DNA from: Promicromonospora iranensis
Lineage (GTDB): Bacteria; Actinomycetota; Actinomycetes; Actinomycetales; Cellulomonadaceae
Assembly (NCBI RefSeq): GCF_028994775.1
Contig: NZ_JAJQMN010000006.1
Location: forward strand, 124,001 to 188,000
DNA: 64,000 nucleotides
Reading direction: 5' to 3'
The translations under genes and the position numbers were made by a program. Below are positions 24,829-33,784 of the stretch, in pieces. The notes under the pieces were generated by a model. That model did no database searches. It was not told the origin of the DNA and saw only the letters and a list, made by a program, of their open reading frames with translations. Positions within the stretch are counted from its first letter, which is position 1. Each line of letters opens with the position of its first letter.

Positions 24829-25974
24829 ATGCGCGCCATCATCATCGGAGCCGGCATCGCCGGCCTGGCCACCGCCCTGCGCCTGCACCAGATCGGCTGG
24901 GACACCCTCATCGTCGAACGCGCGCCCGGCCGCCGCGGCGGCGGCTACGCCGTCACCTTCGGCGGCATCGGCTACGACGCCGCCGAACGCATGGGCATCC
25001 TGCCCGGCCTGCGAGCCAGGTCCTTCGAGACCACCGAGCTCGTCTACCACAAGAGCGACGGCTCCCGCCGCTTCGCCCTGGACCGCGCCACCATCGCTGC
25101 CACCACCGGCGCGCGCTCGATCACCATTCTGCGCGGCGACCTCGAGTCCGTCCTGTACGACAAGGTCCGCGACCACACCACGATCCGCTTCGGCACCACC
25201 CTCACCGCCATCGACCAGGACGAGCATGCCGTCCGCGTCACCCTGAGCGACGGCACCGTCGAGACCGCCGACCTGCTGATCGGCGCCGACGGCCTGCACT
25301 CGGCCACCCGTGCCCTGCTGTTCGGCCCGGAGGAGGACTTCCTGCTCGACCTGGATCACAGGGTCGCCGTCTTCATGCTCGAGCGGCGGCCGGCAGGCAT
25401 CGCGCCCGGCGCGACCGGCACCCTGTCATCGCGTGGGCGTACCGCGGCGGTCATCAGCGCCGGGGACGGCCGCAACGTCGCCTTCTTCGGCTACCGCGCC
25501 GGCCACGCCCGTCCGGACGAGGACGTCACCACCCAGCTGAACCGCGTCTACGGCGACCTCGGCTGGGTCATCCCCGAAGCCCTCGCCGGGCTTGAGGGGG
25601 CCGATTCGGTCTATTTCGATACCATCAGCCAGGTCGTGGCACCGTCCTGGAGCAGCGGCCGAGTGGTGCTGCTCGGCGACGCGGCCTGGTGCGTCACCCT
25701 GTTCGCCGGCTACGGCTCAGCGCTGGCCGTTGGCGGCGCCGACCGGCTCGGCACCGAGCTGGCCGCCCACCCTGGCGACATCCTCCGCGCGCTGAACGCG
25801 TGGGAGGCAGCCATCCGGCCCGAAGCCGAACGCAAGCAGAGGCTCGGACGCCGGGTCAAGGGCGTCTACGCTCCGGCCAACCCCGTGCTGCTGTGGCTGA
25901 GCCTGCTCCCCCTGAGGCTGGCCACCCTTCCTCCGGTCCGCCGATACATGGCCAGCCGCTTCATCAAGGGCTGA
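24829..25974 (+). CDS. FAD-dependent monooxygenase (PHBH-like)
   Basis: A 381-residue flavoprotein hydroxylase. The FAD dinucleotide-binding motif GAGIAGLATALRLHQIGWDTLIVER spans about 7-31; the second FAD/NADPH motif LIGADGLHSATR is near 145; the ribityl motif VVLLGDAAWC near 280. The rest follows group A aromatic or TetX-like monooxygenases, which hydroxylate aromatic or polyketide compounds using NAD(P)H. AGGAAAGGACCACCCGCC precedes the ATG. It lies 17 bp after the SDR gene, so the pair is likely co-induced by an aromatic compound sensed by the divergent regulator. Confidence 0.93.
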   Translation: MRAIIIGAGIAGLATALRLHQIGWDTLIVERAPGRRGGGYAVTFGGIGYDAAERMGILPGLRARSFETTELVYHKSDGSRRFALDRATIAATTGARSITILRGDLESVLYDKVRDHTTIRFGTTLTAIDQDEHAVRVTLSDGTVETADLLIGADGLHSATRALLFGPEEDFLLDLDHRVAVFMLERRPAGIAPGATGTLSSRGRTAAVISAGDGRNVAFFGYRAGHARPDEDVTTQLNRVYGDLGWVIPEALAGLEGADSVYFDTISQVVAPSWSSGRVVLLGDAAWCVTLFAGYGSALAVGGADRLGTELAAHPGDILRALNAWEAAIRPEAERKQRLGRRVKGVYAPANPVLLWLSLLPLRLATLPPVRRYMASRFIKG

Positions 25975-26173
25975 GCTCATGGACACAACCGGCGGGCGAA
26001 TTCAGGATGGAGAAACACACGCCTGTTCAGGACGAGCATTTATTCACCTGCTGCCTAGTATCGAGAGCACAGACGTCGTCGCGAACCCGCTTCACCATTT
26101 CCCTGCACAAGCATCTTCTTTCGTCCGCGAATGTTGCGTGATGCAGTTTTTCCAATGGAGAGGGTAGCCTTCG

Positions 26174-26650
26174 ATGAGCATCACCCTGACCGCCTGGAAG
26201 TTCCAGCGCGCGCACACAGCAGATTTCGCGGCGCAGACGCTCCGCAAGCTCGCCCGCGAGAGCCTGGCCGTCGTCTACGACACGGCGATCGTGGAGTGGG
26301 AGAAGGACGCCACAAGGCCCGCGGCGTCCCAGCTCTACCCGATCACCGACGTGCGCGCCCCCGGCACCGACTTCTGGGGACGTCTATTCGACCTCCTCTT
26401 CCTTGTCCCACCTCGCGACGAAATCAACCGCACGCTGAGCCACGCCCTCACGGAACAGGGGATCGACTACCGCTTCATCGCGCGGGTCCAGGAAGGGATC
26501 CGGCCGGGGACGTCAGCACTCTTCGTCGTGTCACCGGGCGCCGTCGTGGACGAAATCCGAGACGCTTTCGGCGAGGACCTACCCGAGCTCACCTTCACCA
26601 ACCTTCGGCCCGGACCGTGTGTGAGCGAATCGGTTTCTCATGAAAGGTAA
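26174..26650 (+). CDS. DUF1269-family protein
   Basis: A 158-residue protein starting MSITLTAWKFQRAHTADFAAQTLRKL, with the DUF1269 pattern: AVVYDTAIVEWEKDATRP, a short hydrophobic stretch DFWGRLFDLLFLVPP at about 73-88, then QGIDYRFIARVQEGIRPGTSALFVVS. The family is associated with membranes and stress responses in actinobacteria; its activity is not established. The glycine zipper usually found in the hydrophobic part is absent here and the segment is short. GGAGAGGG lies upstream of the ATG. The 199 bp upstream (25975-26173) hold nothing I recognise. Confidence 0.82.
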   Translation: MSITLTAWKFQRAHTADFAAQTLRKLARESLAVVYDTAIVEWEKDATRPAASQLYPITDVRAPGTDFWGRLFDLLFLVPPRDEINRTLSHALTEQGIDYRFIARVQEGIRPGTSALFVVSPGAVVDEIRDAFGEDLPELTFTNLRPGPCVSESVSHER

Positions 26651-27098
26651 TAGAGGCGTCGCTTACGCGGCCGACTCCCACTGGCCCAATGCCGCGTCTC
26701 GAGCAAGGCAAGGTCGGGACATTCTGAAGAGATGACGGGGCGCACCTTGCCACATCTGCGGGAGCTGGTTCACTCCTTCCAGTCCGGTATCTATTTCCAG
26801 CGAATCCCGCGACATTCCGGAGGACACCAGACCCCCACCTCGAGGGACCTGGTGAGTCGTCGGCCGCAGCGTCGGCGCCGCGCGGATCGCCGCGCGACTC
26901 GCTTCCGCGCGCGGAGGAGGCCTGCACGCGCTGCAGGGAGCGCTACGTAGGTCTCACGTGGAGCAGAGGCCGGACCTGGCGCTGCGTACCGGCCATGTTG
27001 GCATGGTGCTTCTCCGTGCTCACCGCTTTCTTCCTCGCGCCGGCGCTCGAGCTGTCAGTGGTCTGGTGCGTCCGGCACGGGTGGCGGCGCGGTGTTCG
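26651..27098. other. 448-bp gap with a possible gene remnant
   Basis: No convincing complete gene. One plus-strand frame between about 26917 and 27108 translates to a plausible peptide (Cys-x2-Cys, then CVPAMLAWCFSVLTAFFLAP, a good membrane segment, then WRRGVRHR), with high GC at third positions, but it has no start codon before ATG 26995 and then runs into the antisense of the next gene. It could be a decayed membrane-protein gene. A ten-base-level hairpin or promoter is not evident. Confidence 0.35.
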
Positions 27099-27767
27099 TC
27101 ACAGGACAGAGACACCGTCACCGAGCATCTTTGCGCCGATGACCAGCAGCAGGACAGCCATGATCGCCGCGTTGTTGCGGATCATCCACGTCTTCAGCTC
27201 ATCGAGAGTCCGGGCGGCTCGTGCTCCCATGGCGAAATAGAGGACGACGGGCGTGACCACTCCGATGCTGGCCACCACCGCGAACACGAGCGCGGCTACG
27301 ACGGTCGTGACGGTGTCCACCGGCTGGGTGGCCGCGATGGCCGCACCACCGGACACGACCAGGAGCAGGTTCTTCGGGTTCACCGCGCCAAGCAGGACCG
27401 CCAGCCCGGCGGACTTCACCGGGGTGAACTGCTCGATGGCTGCCATCCACTTCGGCGCCGGCGGCTCGGTGTCGCCCCGTGGCCGGCCCAGCCACTGGCG
27501 CACACTGAGGAACACCAGCAGGACACCAAGGCCGATCTTCAACCAGCCTGTCCACTCGGCCGGACCGTCGCCGGGCGCGGCGGCCCCAGCTGCCAGCGCG
27601 ACAGCACCAACCAGGACGAGAACTGCCAGGAACCAGCCGATCACGAAAGCCAGCGCGTTCGTGCGCGCCCGGGCGCTGACGAGCATCAGCACCACCGCGA
27701 CGATCGGCAAAGGACTGATGAGAACACCCACTGCCACGGGTAGCGACTGACCTATTGCTGCGCCCAT
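27099..27767 (-). CDS. GAP-family (Sap/LysE-like) membrane protein
   Basis: A 222-residue protein with six hydrophobic segments, starting MGAAIGQSLPVAVGVLISPLPIVAVVLMLVS, the typical opening of the GAP (GPL-addressing protein) family; NPKNLLLVVSGG near 125 is the family's conserved central motif. In mycobacteria relatives help move glycopeptidolipids to the surface; in other actinobacteria the role is unclear, and export of small solutes (LysE-like fold) is possible. ATG at 27767 is chosen because GGAGG lies 8 nt upstream; the upstream GTG overlaps the ribosome site. Confidence 0.88.
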   Translation of the reverse strand: MGAAIGQSLPVAVGVLISPLPIVAVVLMLVSARARTNALAFVIGWFLAVLVLVGAVALAAGAAAPGDGPAEWTGWLKIGLGVLLVFLSVRQWLGRPRGDTEPPAPKWMAAIEQFTPVKSAGLAVLLGAVNPKNLLLVVSGGAAIAATQPVDTVTTVVAALVFAVVASIGVVTPVVLYFAMGARAARTLDELKTWMIRNNAAIMAVLLLVIGAKMLGDGVSVL

Positions 27768-28076
27768 ACCGAACACCTCCGCTTGAACACGCCTGGCGAC
27801 CCGCAGGCCCGACGCTAGGCCCCGATCGCTGGCGAGGAGTCACCCGGACTGGGTGACCCCTCGTGCGTGCGTCACGTACCAGGTCCCGTACTCGGCGCGT
27901 CTGGGCCAGATCGCCGGGATGGCGACCGGACCGCGAGTGAGCACCCACGCGTGAACCTGCGCCACGCGGAGGCATACAGGATCAGGGGTAGCCTCTGGCC
28001 TTTTCTGGGCGCCTCGCGAGACGGCAAAGGCCGTCGACCAGGTCAGATACCTGGTCGACGGCCTCGGTCGACAGTC
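27768..28076. other. 309-bp gap with two hairpins
   Basis: No gene seen. It contains a 7-bp hairpin GTCACCC/GGGTGAC at 27839-27857 close to the GAP gene promoter, and the strong terminator at 28028-28064 of the following DUF5302 gene. Confidence 0.6.
28028..28064 (-). terminator. Intrinsic terminator after the DUF5302 gene
   Basis: Perfect 16-bp arms AGGCCGTCGACCAGGT/ACCTGGTCGACGGCCT with a 5-nt loop, 12 bp past the stop. On the minus strand the stem is followed by TTGCCG, a short T run. Confidence 0.8.
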
Positions 28077-28304
28077 TCAGCCGCTCTTGCGGCGGAACAT
28101 CTTCTGCACGGGGCCGGTCGTCTCCGAGCCGTGCACCGCACCGGTGTTCACATCGCCGGCGGAGGTCCGGCTCCGAGCCGCGTTCTTGCGGTCCAGTGCT
28201 TCCCTGAACTTCGCCTTCGCGTCCGTGCTCGGCGCTGTCGCAACCTTGGGCTCTTCAGCGCCCTGGGTCTCGGCCACCTCGGCATTGGGCTTCTCGTCCG
28301 TCAC
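28077..28304 (-). CDS. DUF5302-family small protein
   Basis: A 75-residue charged protein of unknown function found throughout actinobacteria. The family pattern is clear in AKAKFREALDRKNAA, then TGAVHGSETTGPVQKMFRRKSG at the C-terminus. The first 30 residues are Glu/Ala-rich and probably flexible. GTG at 28304 follows AGGAGGTGATC, an almost ideal ribosome site; longer readings upstream have none. It stands alone with its own terminator. Confidence 0.85.
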   Translation of the reverse strand: MTDEKPNAEVAETQGAEEPKVATAPSTDAKAKFREALDRKNAARSRTSAGDVNTGAVHGSETTGPVQKMFRRKSG

Positions 28305-28453
28305 ACCGATCACCTCCTCTTGTTTCGGGGGTCCCTCGATCGGGTCCGTCGTCGGGCCCAGCCTGCACCACGGCACAGCCGGGTGCCAACATTTTTGGTC
28401 ACCGCCTGGCGTCAGGCACGACATCGCGTCGCGACCGGGCCGTCACGGCGGAC

Positions 28454-28924
28454 CTACGCCTGGGCCGCCTCCCGCTCGGCACGCTCCGCGCGCAGCGAGG
28501 TGATGGCGCTCTCGAAGTCCTCGAGCGAGTCGAACGACTGGTAGACGCTCGCGAACCGCAGGTAGGCCACCTCGTCGAGCTCGCGCAGCGGGCCCAGGAT
28601 CGCGAGACCCACCTCGTAGGCGTCGATCTCCGCGCTGCCGTTGCTGCGCAGGGTCTCCTCGACGCGCTGGGCCAGGATCGCGAGGTCGTCGTCGCTCACC
28701 GGACGCCCCTGGCACGCCTTGCGCACACCCGCGGCGACCTTGTCGCGGCTGAAGGGCTCGGTGGCACCGGACCGCTTGACCACGGACAGGCTCGCGGTCT
28801 CCACGGTGGTGAACCGTCGGTTGCAGTTCGGGCACTGCCGTCGGCGCCGGATCGACAGGCCGTCGTCGGCGGTCCGCGAGTCCACCACGCGCGAGTCGGC
28901 GTGGCGACAGAACGGGCAGTGCAT
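28454..28924 (-). CDS. nrdR: Transcriptional repressor NrdR
   Basis: A 156-residue repressor of ribonucleotide reductase genes. An N-terminal zinc ribbon has Cys pairs in MHCPFCRH and QCPNCNRRF; an ATP-cone domain follows ([25 protein letters not shown]) and senses dATP/ATP. Length is normal. It lies downstream of the LysM gene next to lexA, the same neighbourhood as in Mycobacterium (Rv2718c-Rv2719c-lexA). Clear NrdR boxes were not seen in its own upstream region. Confidence 0.97.
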   Translation of the reverse strand: MHCPFCRHADSRVVDSRTADDGLSIRRRRQCPNCNRRFTTVETASLSVVKRSGATEPFSRDKVAAGVRKACQGRPVSDDDLAILAQRVEETLRSNGSAEIDAYEVGLAILGPLRELDEVAYLRFASVYQSFDSLEDFESAITSLRAERAEREAAQA

Positions 28925-29043
28925 GCTCACTCCTGCGTGGTCGACCACCGACCGGAGGCCTCCGGTCGCGCCCCGACCGTAAGCGGGCAAACCACCCCCA
29001 TGCAACATCGCCGCAACATTTGACGACGAATCGAGGCCTCTCA

Positions 29044-29502
29044 TCACTCCTTGGGAAGGAGCAACAGCTCCCCGACCCGGAGCGTACCGGTCGACATCTC
29101 GTTCAGATCCTGCAGCCTGCCGACCGCGTGCCGCACGTCCTCGCCAGGTTTCGCGATCTCCTGGGCAAAGCCCCAGAGCGTCTCCCCCGGCTGCACCGCG
29201 TGCACCCGGACCTCCGTGGGTTCACCCGGAGAACTGGCGACCGCGGTCGCGCCCCATGTGACCATGGGTGCGAGAACCAGCATGGCCAGGAGGACCAGGA
29301 CCACGCGGCCCCGCCGCGTGAGCCGCAGGCCGGCCAGGCCGAGCCTGCCGGCCAGCGTCCGCTCCTCCGCGGGGCCGTGCGCCGGGCTCGCGACCGGTCG
29401 GGCCGCTGGTGCGTACGCCCTGCCGTATGCCGGCGCGTATGCCTGCCCGTACGCCTGCCCATACGTCGGGGTGTACTGCCGCAGCGGGATCACGTCCCCC
29501 AT
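29044..29502 (-). CDS. LysM-domain membrane protein, SOS-linked (Rv2719c/DivS position)
   Basis: A 152-residue protein: a Tyr/Ala-rich repeat region ([20 protein letters not shown] pattern, 10-35), a single membrane helix (about 65-88, [18 protein letters not shown]), then a C-terminal LysM domain ([17 protein letters not shown]...GELLLLPKE) for peptidoglycan binding outside the membrane. Divergence from lexA matches Rv2719c of M. tuberculosis and divS of Corynebacterium, SOS-induced proteins that delay division. GGAGGGGCC precedes ATG 29502. A perfect SOS-like palindrome (29546-29560) lies in its promoter region, supporting damage induction. Confidence 0.88.
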   Translation of the reverse strand: MGDVIPLRQYTPTYGQAYGQAYAPAYGRAYAPAARPVASPAHGPAEERTLAGRLGLAGLRLTRRGRVVLVLLAMLVLAPMVTWGATAVASSPGEPTEVRVHAVQPGETLWGFAQEIAKPGEDVRHAVGRLQDLNEMSTGTLRVGELLLLPKE

Positions 29503-29545
29503 GGCCCCTCCTCGAAGAGTGACTGAGCTCTTGTCGTTCATACAA

Positions 29546-29560
29546 GCGTTCGTCGAACGC
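29546..29560. promoter_or_regulatory. LexA-type palindrome before the LysM gene
   Basis: GCGTTCG-T-CGAACGC is a perfect 7-bp dyad, and the overlapping TCGAAC-N4-GTACCA (29553-29568) is a partial match to the actinobacterial SOS box TCGAAC-N4-GTTCGA. It lies just downstream of a possible promoter for the LysM gene (TCGACA about 29599 to TACACA about 29575 on the minus strand). Confidence 0.6.
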
Positions 29561-29605
29561 CCGTACCATTGTGTAGCACGGGACACCGTCGATGTCGAGA
29601 CACGC

Positions 29606-29646
29606 TCGAACATTCGTTTGAGCCGAGCGAGTTTGTGATCTAGAGT
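29606..29646 (+). promoter_or_regulatory. lexA promoter with SOS box
   Basis: TCGAAC-ATTC-GTTTGA at 29606-29621 matches the SOS consensus at 11 of 12 positions. It overlaps a -35 element TTGAGC (29618-29623), 17 bp before a -10 element TAGAGT (29641-29646). LexA bound here would block RNA polymerase, giving the usual autoregulation. Confidence 0.8.
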
Positions 29647-29692
29647 GGGTCACGCATGGGAGAACATTTGTCGGAACGGGAGGGGCACGGGC

Positions 29693-30508
29693 ATGACGGG
29701 ACGGGACGGGACCAGCGACACGAGAGCCGTCGACACGGCACTCTCCGGCGTCGCCACGCTGGACGCACCAAGCGACAAGGCGGTCGCTGACGTGCACGCG
29801 ATCTCTCCGACAGACCGCCTCACCGAGCGTCAGCGCCTCGTGCTGGACACGATTCGGCAGTCGTTCGAGACGCGGGGCTACCCGCCGTCGATGCGTGAGA
29901 TCGGTGAGGCCGTCGGGCTGGCCAGCCCGTCGAGCGTCAAGCACCAGCTCCAGATGCTCGAGAAGAAGGGCTTCCTGCGCCGCGACCCCAACCGGCCGCG
30001 CGCCATGGAGCTCGTGGAGCCGTTGGCCGAGCAGGTCGACAAGCCGACCCGGGGTGAGATCCACTGGCCCGAGCCGCGCCGTAGCGGCCAGGTCCACTGG
30101 GGCGGTTCGGTGCCGGACGACGCCAGCACTCCTCCGCCGTCGTACGTCCCGCTCGTCGGCCGCATCGCGGCCGGTGGCCCGATCCTTGCCGAGCAGGTCG
30201 TCGAGGACGTGTTCCCGCTCCCCCGCCAGCTGGTGGGCGACGGCGAGCTGTTCCTCCTCAAGGTCGCCGGCGACTCGATGGTCGACGCCGCGATCTGCGA
30301 CGGGGACTGGGTCGTCGTACGGCGCCAGAACGTTGCCGAGCAGGGCGAGATCGTCGCCGCCATGATCGACGGCGAGGCCACGGTCAAGACGTTCAAGCAG
30401 GCCGACGGCCACGTGCTGCTGCTGCCGCAGAACCCGGCCTACGAGCCCATCCCGGGCGACGAGGCCCAGATCCTGGGCCGTGTGGTCGCGGTGCTGCGCA
30501 GCCTGTAG
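29693..30508 (+). CDS. lexA: SOS-response repressor LexA
   Basis: A 271-residue repressor-protease that switches off DNA-damage genes until RecA-ssDNA triggers self-cleavage. The winged helix domain is at about 44-105 ([32 protein letters not shown]). The cleavage site is Ala160-Gly161 in RIAAGGP; catalytic Ser195 is in GDSM and Lys232 in ATVKTF. ATG 29693 is preferred because GGGAGGGG lies upstream. Compared with the usual 230-240 residues, it has a 40-residue N-terminal extension and a linker at 115-150 rich in Pro, Trp and His. Confidence 0.97.
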   Translation: MTGRDGTSDTRAVDTALSGVATLDAPSDKAVADVHAISPTDRLTERQRLVLDTIRQSFETRGYPPSMREIGEAVGLASPSSVKHQLQMLEKKGFLRRDPNRPRAMELVEPLAEQVDKPTRGEIHWPEPRRSGQVHWGGSVPDDASTPPPSYVPLVGRIAAGGPILAEQVVEDVFPLPRQLVGDGELFLLKVAGDSMVDAAICDGDWVVVRRQNVAEQGEIVAAMIDGEATVKTFKQADGHVLLLPQNPAYEPIPGDEAQILGRVVAVLRSL

Positions 30509-30530
30509 GGGTCCCGACCAGCGACGGACA

Positions 30531-30591
30531 GGTCTCGACGAGCCCGATCGAAGGATGGCCACGGCCATCGTCGATCGCGCTCGTCGAGACC
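30531..30591. terminator. Long hairpin between lexA and ldh
   Basis: Arms GGTCTCGACGAGC/GCTCGTCGAGACC enclose further paired segments (CGATCGA, GGATGGCC). On the plus strand TTCTTGTTT follows, so it ends lexA; it also lies past the convergent ldh stop and may serve both. Confidence 0.8.
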
Positions 30592-30626
30592 TTCTTGTTT
30601 CCCGCTCCTTCTAGCGCCGAAGCGAT

Positions 30627-31616
30627 CTAGAAGCCGAAGCGCTTCTGCACCGCCCGCACACTGTCCGCGGACGCGCGCAGACCGGCAAGCTCGTCGTCGG
30701 ACATCGGCACGCGCACATTGTCCGTCACACCGCGCCGGTCCACGAGCGACGGCACGGAGAGGCACACGTCGCCGATGCCGTAGTAGTCGTCCAGCAGCGA
30801 CGACACCGGCATGATGCGCCGCTCGTCCTTGAGCACCGCCTCGATGATGCGGGTCCCGGCCAGGCCGACCGCATAGTTGGTCGCGCCCTTTCCCGCGATG
30901 ATCCGGTACGCGGACTCGACCACCTCGTGGTGCACCTCCGCGCGCACCGCGTCGTCGAGCGGCGGGTTGTCGCCCAGCGGCTCCCAGTCGAGGAGCGGGA
31001 CGCCGCCGATCGATGCGGAGCTCCACAGGGCGATCTCCGAGTCGCCGTGCTCGCCGGCGATGTAGGCGTGCACGTTCCCGACCGCCACACCGCAACGCTC
31101 GGCGAGCACCACACGCAGCCGGGACGAGTCCAGGACGGTGCCGCTGCCGAACATCCGCTCGCGCGGCAGCCCGGAGATCTGGAGCGCCGCGTAGGTCACG
31201 ACGTCCACGGGGTTGGTCACGATCAGATAAGTGGCGTCCGGGGCGACGTCGACGAGTCCGGGCAGGATCTCGCGCATCAGCCCGATGGTTCCCTCGGCGA
31301 GGTCGATCCGGGACTGCCCGGGCTTCTGCTTGGCACCCGCGGTCACGACGACGACGTCGGCACCCGCGCACACGGCGACGTCGTCCGAGCCGATCACCTG
31401 CGCCTGGGAGGTGAACATCAGGCCGTGCTGCAGGTCGAGCACCTCGGCCTCGACCTTCGACCGGTTGATGTCGTGCAGGGCGATGGTCCGCGCCGATCCG
31501 CGCGCGAGCGCCGCGAAGGCCAGCGTGGACCCCACGGCACCCGCCCCCACCACGGCGAGCTTGGTGGTACGGGAGCCGGATGACGGGGTGGCCGGGATGT
31601 CCGAAAGGGCTGCCAT
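30627..31616 (-). CDS. ldh: L-lactate dehydrogenase
   Basis: A 329-residue NAD-dependent enzyme interconverting pyruvate and L-lactate. The NAD loop is GAGAVGS (24-30); active-site Gln99-type loop AKQKPGQSRIDL lies at 95-106 (KPGQSR with substrate-specifying Gln and Arg), NPVDV at 135-139 and catalytic His190 in GEHGD. The loop residue Gln favours lactate over malate dehydrogenase. ATG at 31616. It sits between the lexA terminator and a DinG-like helicase gene, on the same strand as the latter with a 9-bp gap, so it may be co-transcribed. Confidence 0.95.
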   Translation of the reverse strand: MAALSDIPATPSSGSRTTKLAVVGAGAVGSTLAFAALARGSARTIALHDINRSKVEAEVLDLQHGLMFTSQAQVIGSDDVAVCAGADVVVVTAGAKQKPGQSRIDLAEGTIGLMREILPGLVDVAPDATYLIVTNPVDVVTYAALQISGLPRERMFGSGTVLDSSRLRVVLAERCGVAVGNVHAYIAGEHGDSEIALWSSASIGGVPLLDWEPLGDNPPLDDAVRAEVHHEVVESAYRIIAGKGATNYAVGLAGTRIIEAVLKDERRIMPVSSLLDDYYGIGDVCLSVPSLVDRRGVTDNVRVPMSDDELAGLRASADSVRAVQKRFGF

Positions 31617-31625
31617 GCCTCCAGG

Positions 31626-33701
31626 CTATGTGTCCAGCCTCGCCAACGCGGCGCGGACCAGCGACGAGTCCGTGGTGGGCCAGAACCCGGGCATCGAACG
31701 GGTCAGGAACGACGCGTAGCGGGCGGTCGCGAGCCGGGGGTCCAGGACCGCCACCACCCCCCGGTCGTCCATGCTCCGCACCAGACGCCCGGCACCCTGC
31801 GCGAGCAGCAGGGCCGCGTGCTGCGCGGAGACCGCCATGAACCCGTTGCCGCCCGCCTGCTCGACCGCGCGGGCGCGCGCCGCCTTGACCGGGTCGTCCG
31901 GACGCGGGAACGGGATGCGGTCGATGAGCACGAGCTGGCACGACGGCCCCGGGACGTCGACGCCCTGCCACAGGGACAGCGTGCCGAACAGGCAGGTGGC
32001 CGGGTCCTCGGCGAACTGACGCACCAGTGTGGGCAGCTGGTCGTCACCCTGCGCCAGGATCGGGAAGTCCAGTCGCTCGCGCATGGCCTCCGCCGCCGCG
32101 TTGGCCGCACGCCGGGACGAGAACAGGCCGAGCGTGCGCCCGCCGGCGGAGGTGATGAGCTCGGCGATCTCGTCGAGCTGCGCCTCTGTCGTCGGCTCGC
32201 GACCGGGGGCCGGCAGGTGCCGCGCCACGTAGAGGATGCCCTGGCGCGGGTAGTCGAACGGGCTGCCGGCGTCGAGGCCCTGCCACGGCGGGGCGTCCTC
32301 GCCCTTGAGACCGATCGTGGCCGCCACCGGCTCGAACGTGCCACCCAGCGCAAGCGTCGCCGACGTGAACACGCCGGTCGCCTCGCCCAGCAGGTGGGTC
32401 CGGATCAGCCCGGCCACGTGCAGCGGCGCCGCGTGCAGGCGTGTCACGTTGTCACCGAAGCCGCCCCAGCCGTTGTCCGGGCGCGAGCACCACAGCACGT
32501 CGGCGGTCGTGTCCTTGAACGCCATGCGCTCCGCCGTCTCGAACAGCTGGAGCATGGCACCCTGCGCCATCTTCAGTCCCGGCTCCGGCTGGCCGGCGGG
32601 CTGCCCCTTGCCGCCCCCGGCCTCCGGCTTCAGCGTGCTCAGCACCTCGCGGGCGGCGTCACGTACCGCGCCGACCGCCGCACGCAGCTCGTCCGGCAGA
32701 CCGTTCGGGAACCGCTCGGCGGGCGCTGTCACCAGCAGGGTCCCGAGGGCTTGCGCCGCCTGGTCGAGGGCGTCGGTGTTCGTTCCGGCGTGCCGCCGGG
32801 CCAGGCGGGCGGCGCTCTCCACCGAGGCCATCGACAGGTCCACCGTGGCCGACGACGTGACCCGGTCCGTGAGCTCGTGCGCCTCGTCCACGACCACGAC
32901 GTCGTGCTCCGGGAGGATGCCCGGGCTGCCCGTGGCCGCGATGCCGAGCATCGCGTGGTTCGTCACCACCACGTCCGCCTCCCGGGAGGTGGTGCGCGCC
33001 TTGTCCGGGAAGCACTCGGCGAGCATGGGGCACTTGCCACCCAGGCACTCCATGGCGGTGACCGAGACCTGCCGCCAGGCCCGGTCCGGCACGCCCGGCA
33101 CGAGGTCGTCGCGGTCCCCCGACTCCGTCTCCCCGGCCCACTCGTGCAGGCGCCGGACGTGGTCGGCGAGCGTCGCCCCGTCGTCCTTGCGCCGGCCGCG
33201 AGCACCACCGGGGACCGCGGGCTCCTCGGTGCGGGGGTGGTCCTCGCCGCCGGGCAGGTCGAACAGGGTGGGCTCGTCGGCGGGATACCCGCCGCCGACC
33301 TTGTGCACGCAGAGGTAGTTGTGCCAGCCCTTGAGGAGAGCGATCCGCGGTTCGCGCGGGAGCTGGGGCGTCACGGCCTTGGCGACGAGCGGGAGGTCGC
33401 GCGTGATGACCTGGCGCTGCAGGGCCAGGGTGGCCGTCGAGATGATGACCTTGCTGCCGGACGCGACCGCGTGCCGGACGGCGGGCACCAGGTAGCCGAG
33501 CGACTTGCCGGTACCGGTACCCGCCTGGACGAGCAGGTGCTCGCCCTTCTCGATGGCCTCGCCGACCGCTACCGCCATGCGGTGCTGACCGTCCCGGCGC
33601 CCACCGCCCAGCTCGCCGACGGCGAGGTCGAGAAGCTCCTCGACCTCGGGAATCCGCTCGGCGGCACTGGTTGCGGTAGGGGCGTCGGGAAGGCTGGTCA
33701 C
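31626..33701 (-). CDS. DinG-family ATP-dependent DNA helicase
   Basis: A 691-residue XPD/DinG-type superfamily-2 helicase. Walker A QAGTGTGKSLGYLVP is near 50-64, DEAH in VVDEAHEL near 255, and four Cys residues (NYLCV, MECLGGKCPM, AECFP) between them should hold a [4Fe-4S] cluster. Late motifs include GTLSLWQGVDVPG and AQGAGRLVRSMDD. DinG proteins unwind D-loops and DNA:RNA hybrids. GTG 33701 follows AGGATCGAACGT; an in-frame ATG at 33731 is an alternative. No LexA box is seen upstream, despite the name's link with damage induction. Confidence 0.94.
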   Translation of the reverse strand: MTSLPDAPTATSAAERIPEVEELLDLAVGELGGGRRDGQHRMAVAVGEAIEKGEHLLVQAGTGTGKSLGYLVPAVRHAVASGSKVIISTATLALQRQVITRDLPLVAKAVTPQLPREPRIALLKGWHNYLCVHKVGGGYPADEPTLFDLPGGEDHPRTEEPAVPGGARGRRKDDGATLADHVRRLHEWAGETESGDRDDLVPGVPDRAWRQVSVTAMECLGGKCPMLAECFPDKARTTSREADVVVTNHAMLGIAATGSPGILPEHDVVVVDEAHELTDRVTSSATVDLSMASVESAARLARRHAGTNTDALDQAAQALGTLLVTAPAERFPNGLPDELRAAVGAVRDAAREVLSTLKPEAGGGKGQPAGQPEPGLKMAQGAMLQLFETAERMAFKDTTADVLWCSRPDNGWGGFGDNVTRLHAAPLHVAGLIRTHLLGEATGVFTSATLALGGTFEPVAATIGLKGEDAPPWQGLDAGSPFDYPRQGILYVARHLPAPGREPTTEAQLDEIAELITSAGGRTLGLFSSRRAANAAAEAMRERLDFPILAQGDDQLPTLVRQFAEDPATCLFGTLSLWQGVDVPGPSCQLVLIDRIPFPRPDDPVKAARARAVEQAGGNGFMAVSAQHAALLLAQGAGRLVRSMDDRGVVAVLDPRLATARYASFLTRSMPGFWPTTDSSLVRAALARLDT

Positions 33702-33784
33702 ACGTTCGATCCTAGGCCGGACCACCGACATGCACCCCACGTCGTCCACAGGTATCTGCGGGCGGCGGGCGGTCGGCGGGAGGG

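Noticed and set aside
26595-26927. A 110-residue minus-strand protein in the 26.6-27.1 kb gap
   Set aside because: No ribosome site, no recognisable motif, and composition resembles random high-GC frames; it overlaps the end of the DUF1269 gene.
28925-29043. NrdR boxes before nrdR
   Set aside because: GCAACAT occurs twice in direct orientation but not as the ACACxATATxTTGTGT-type palindrome recognised by NrdR.
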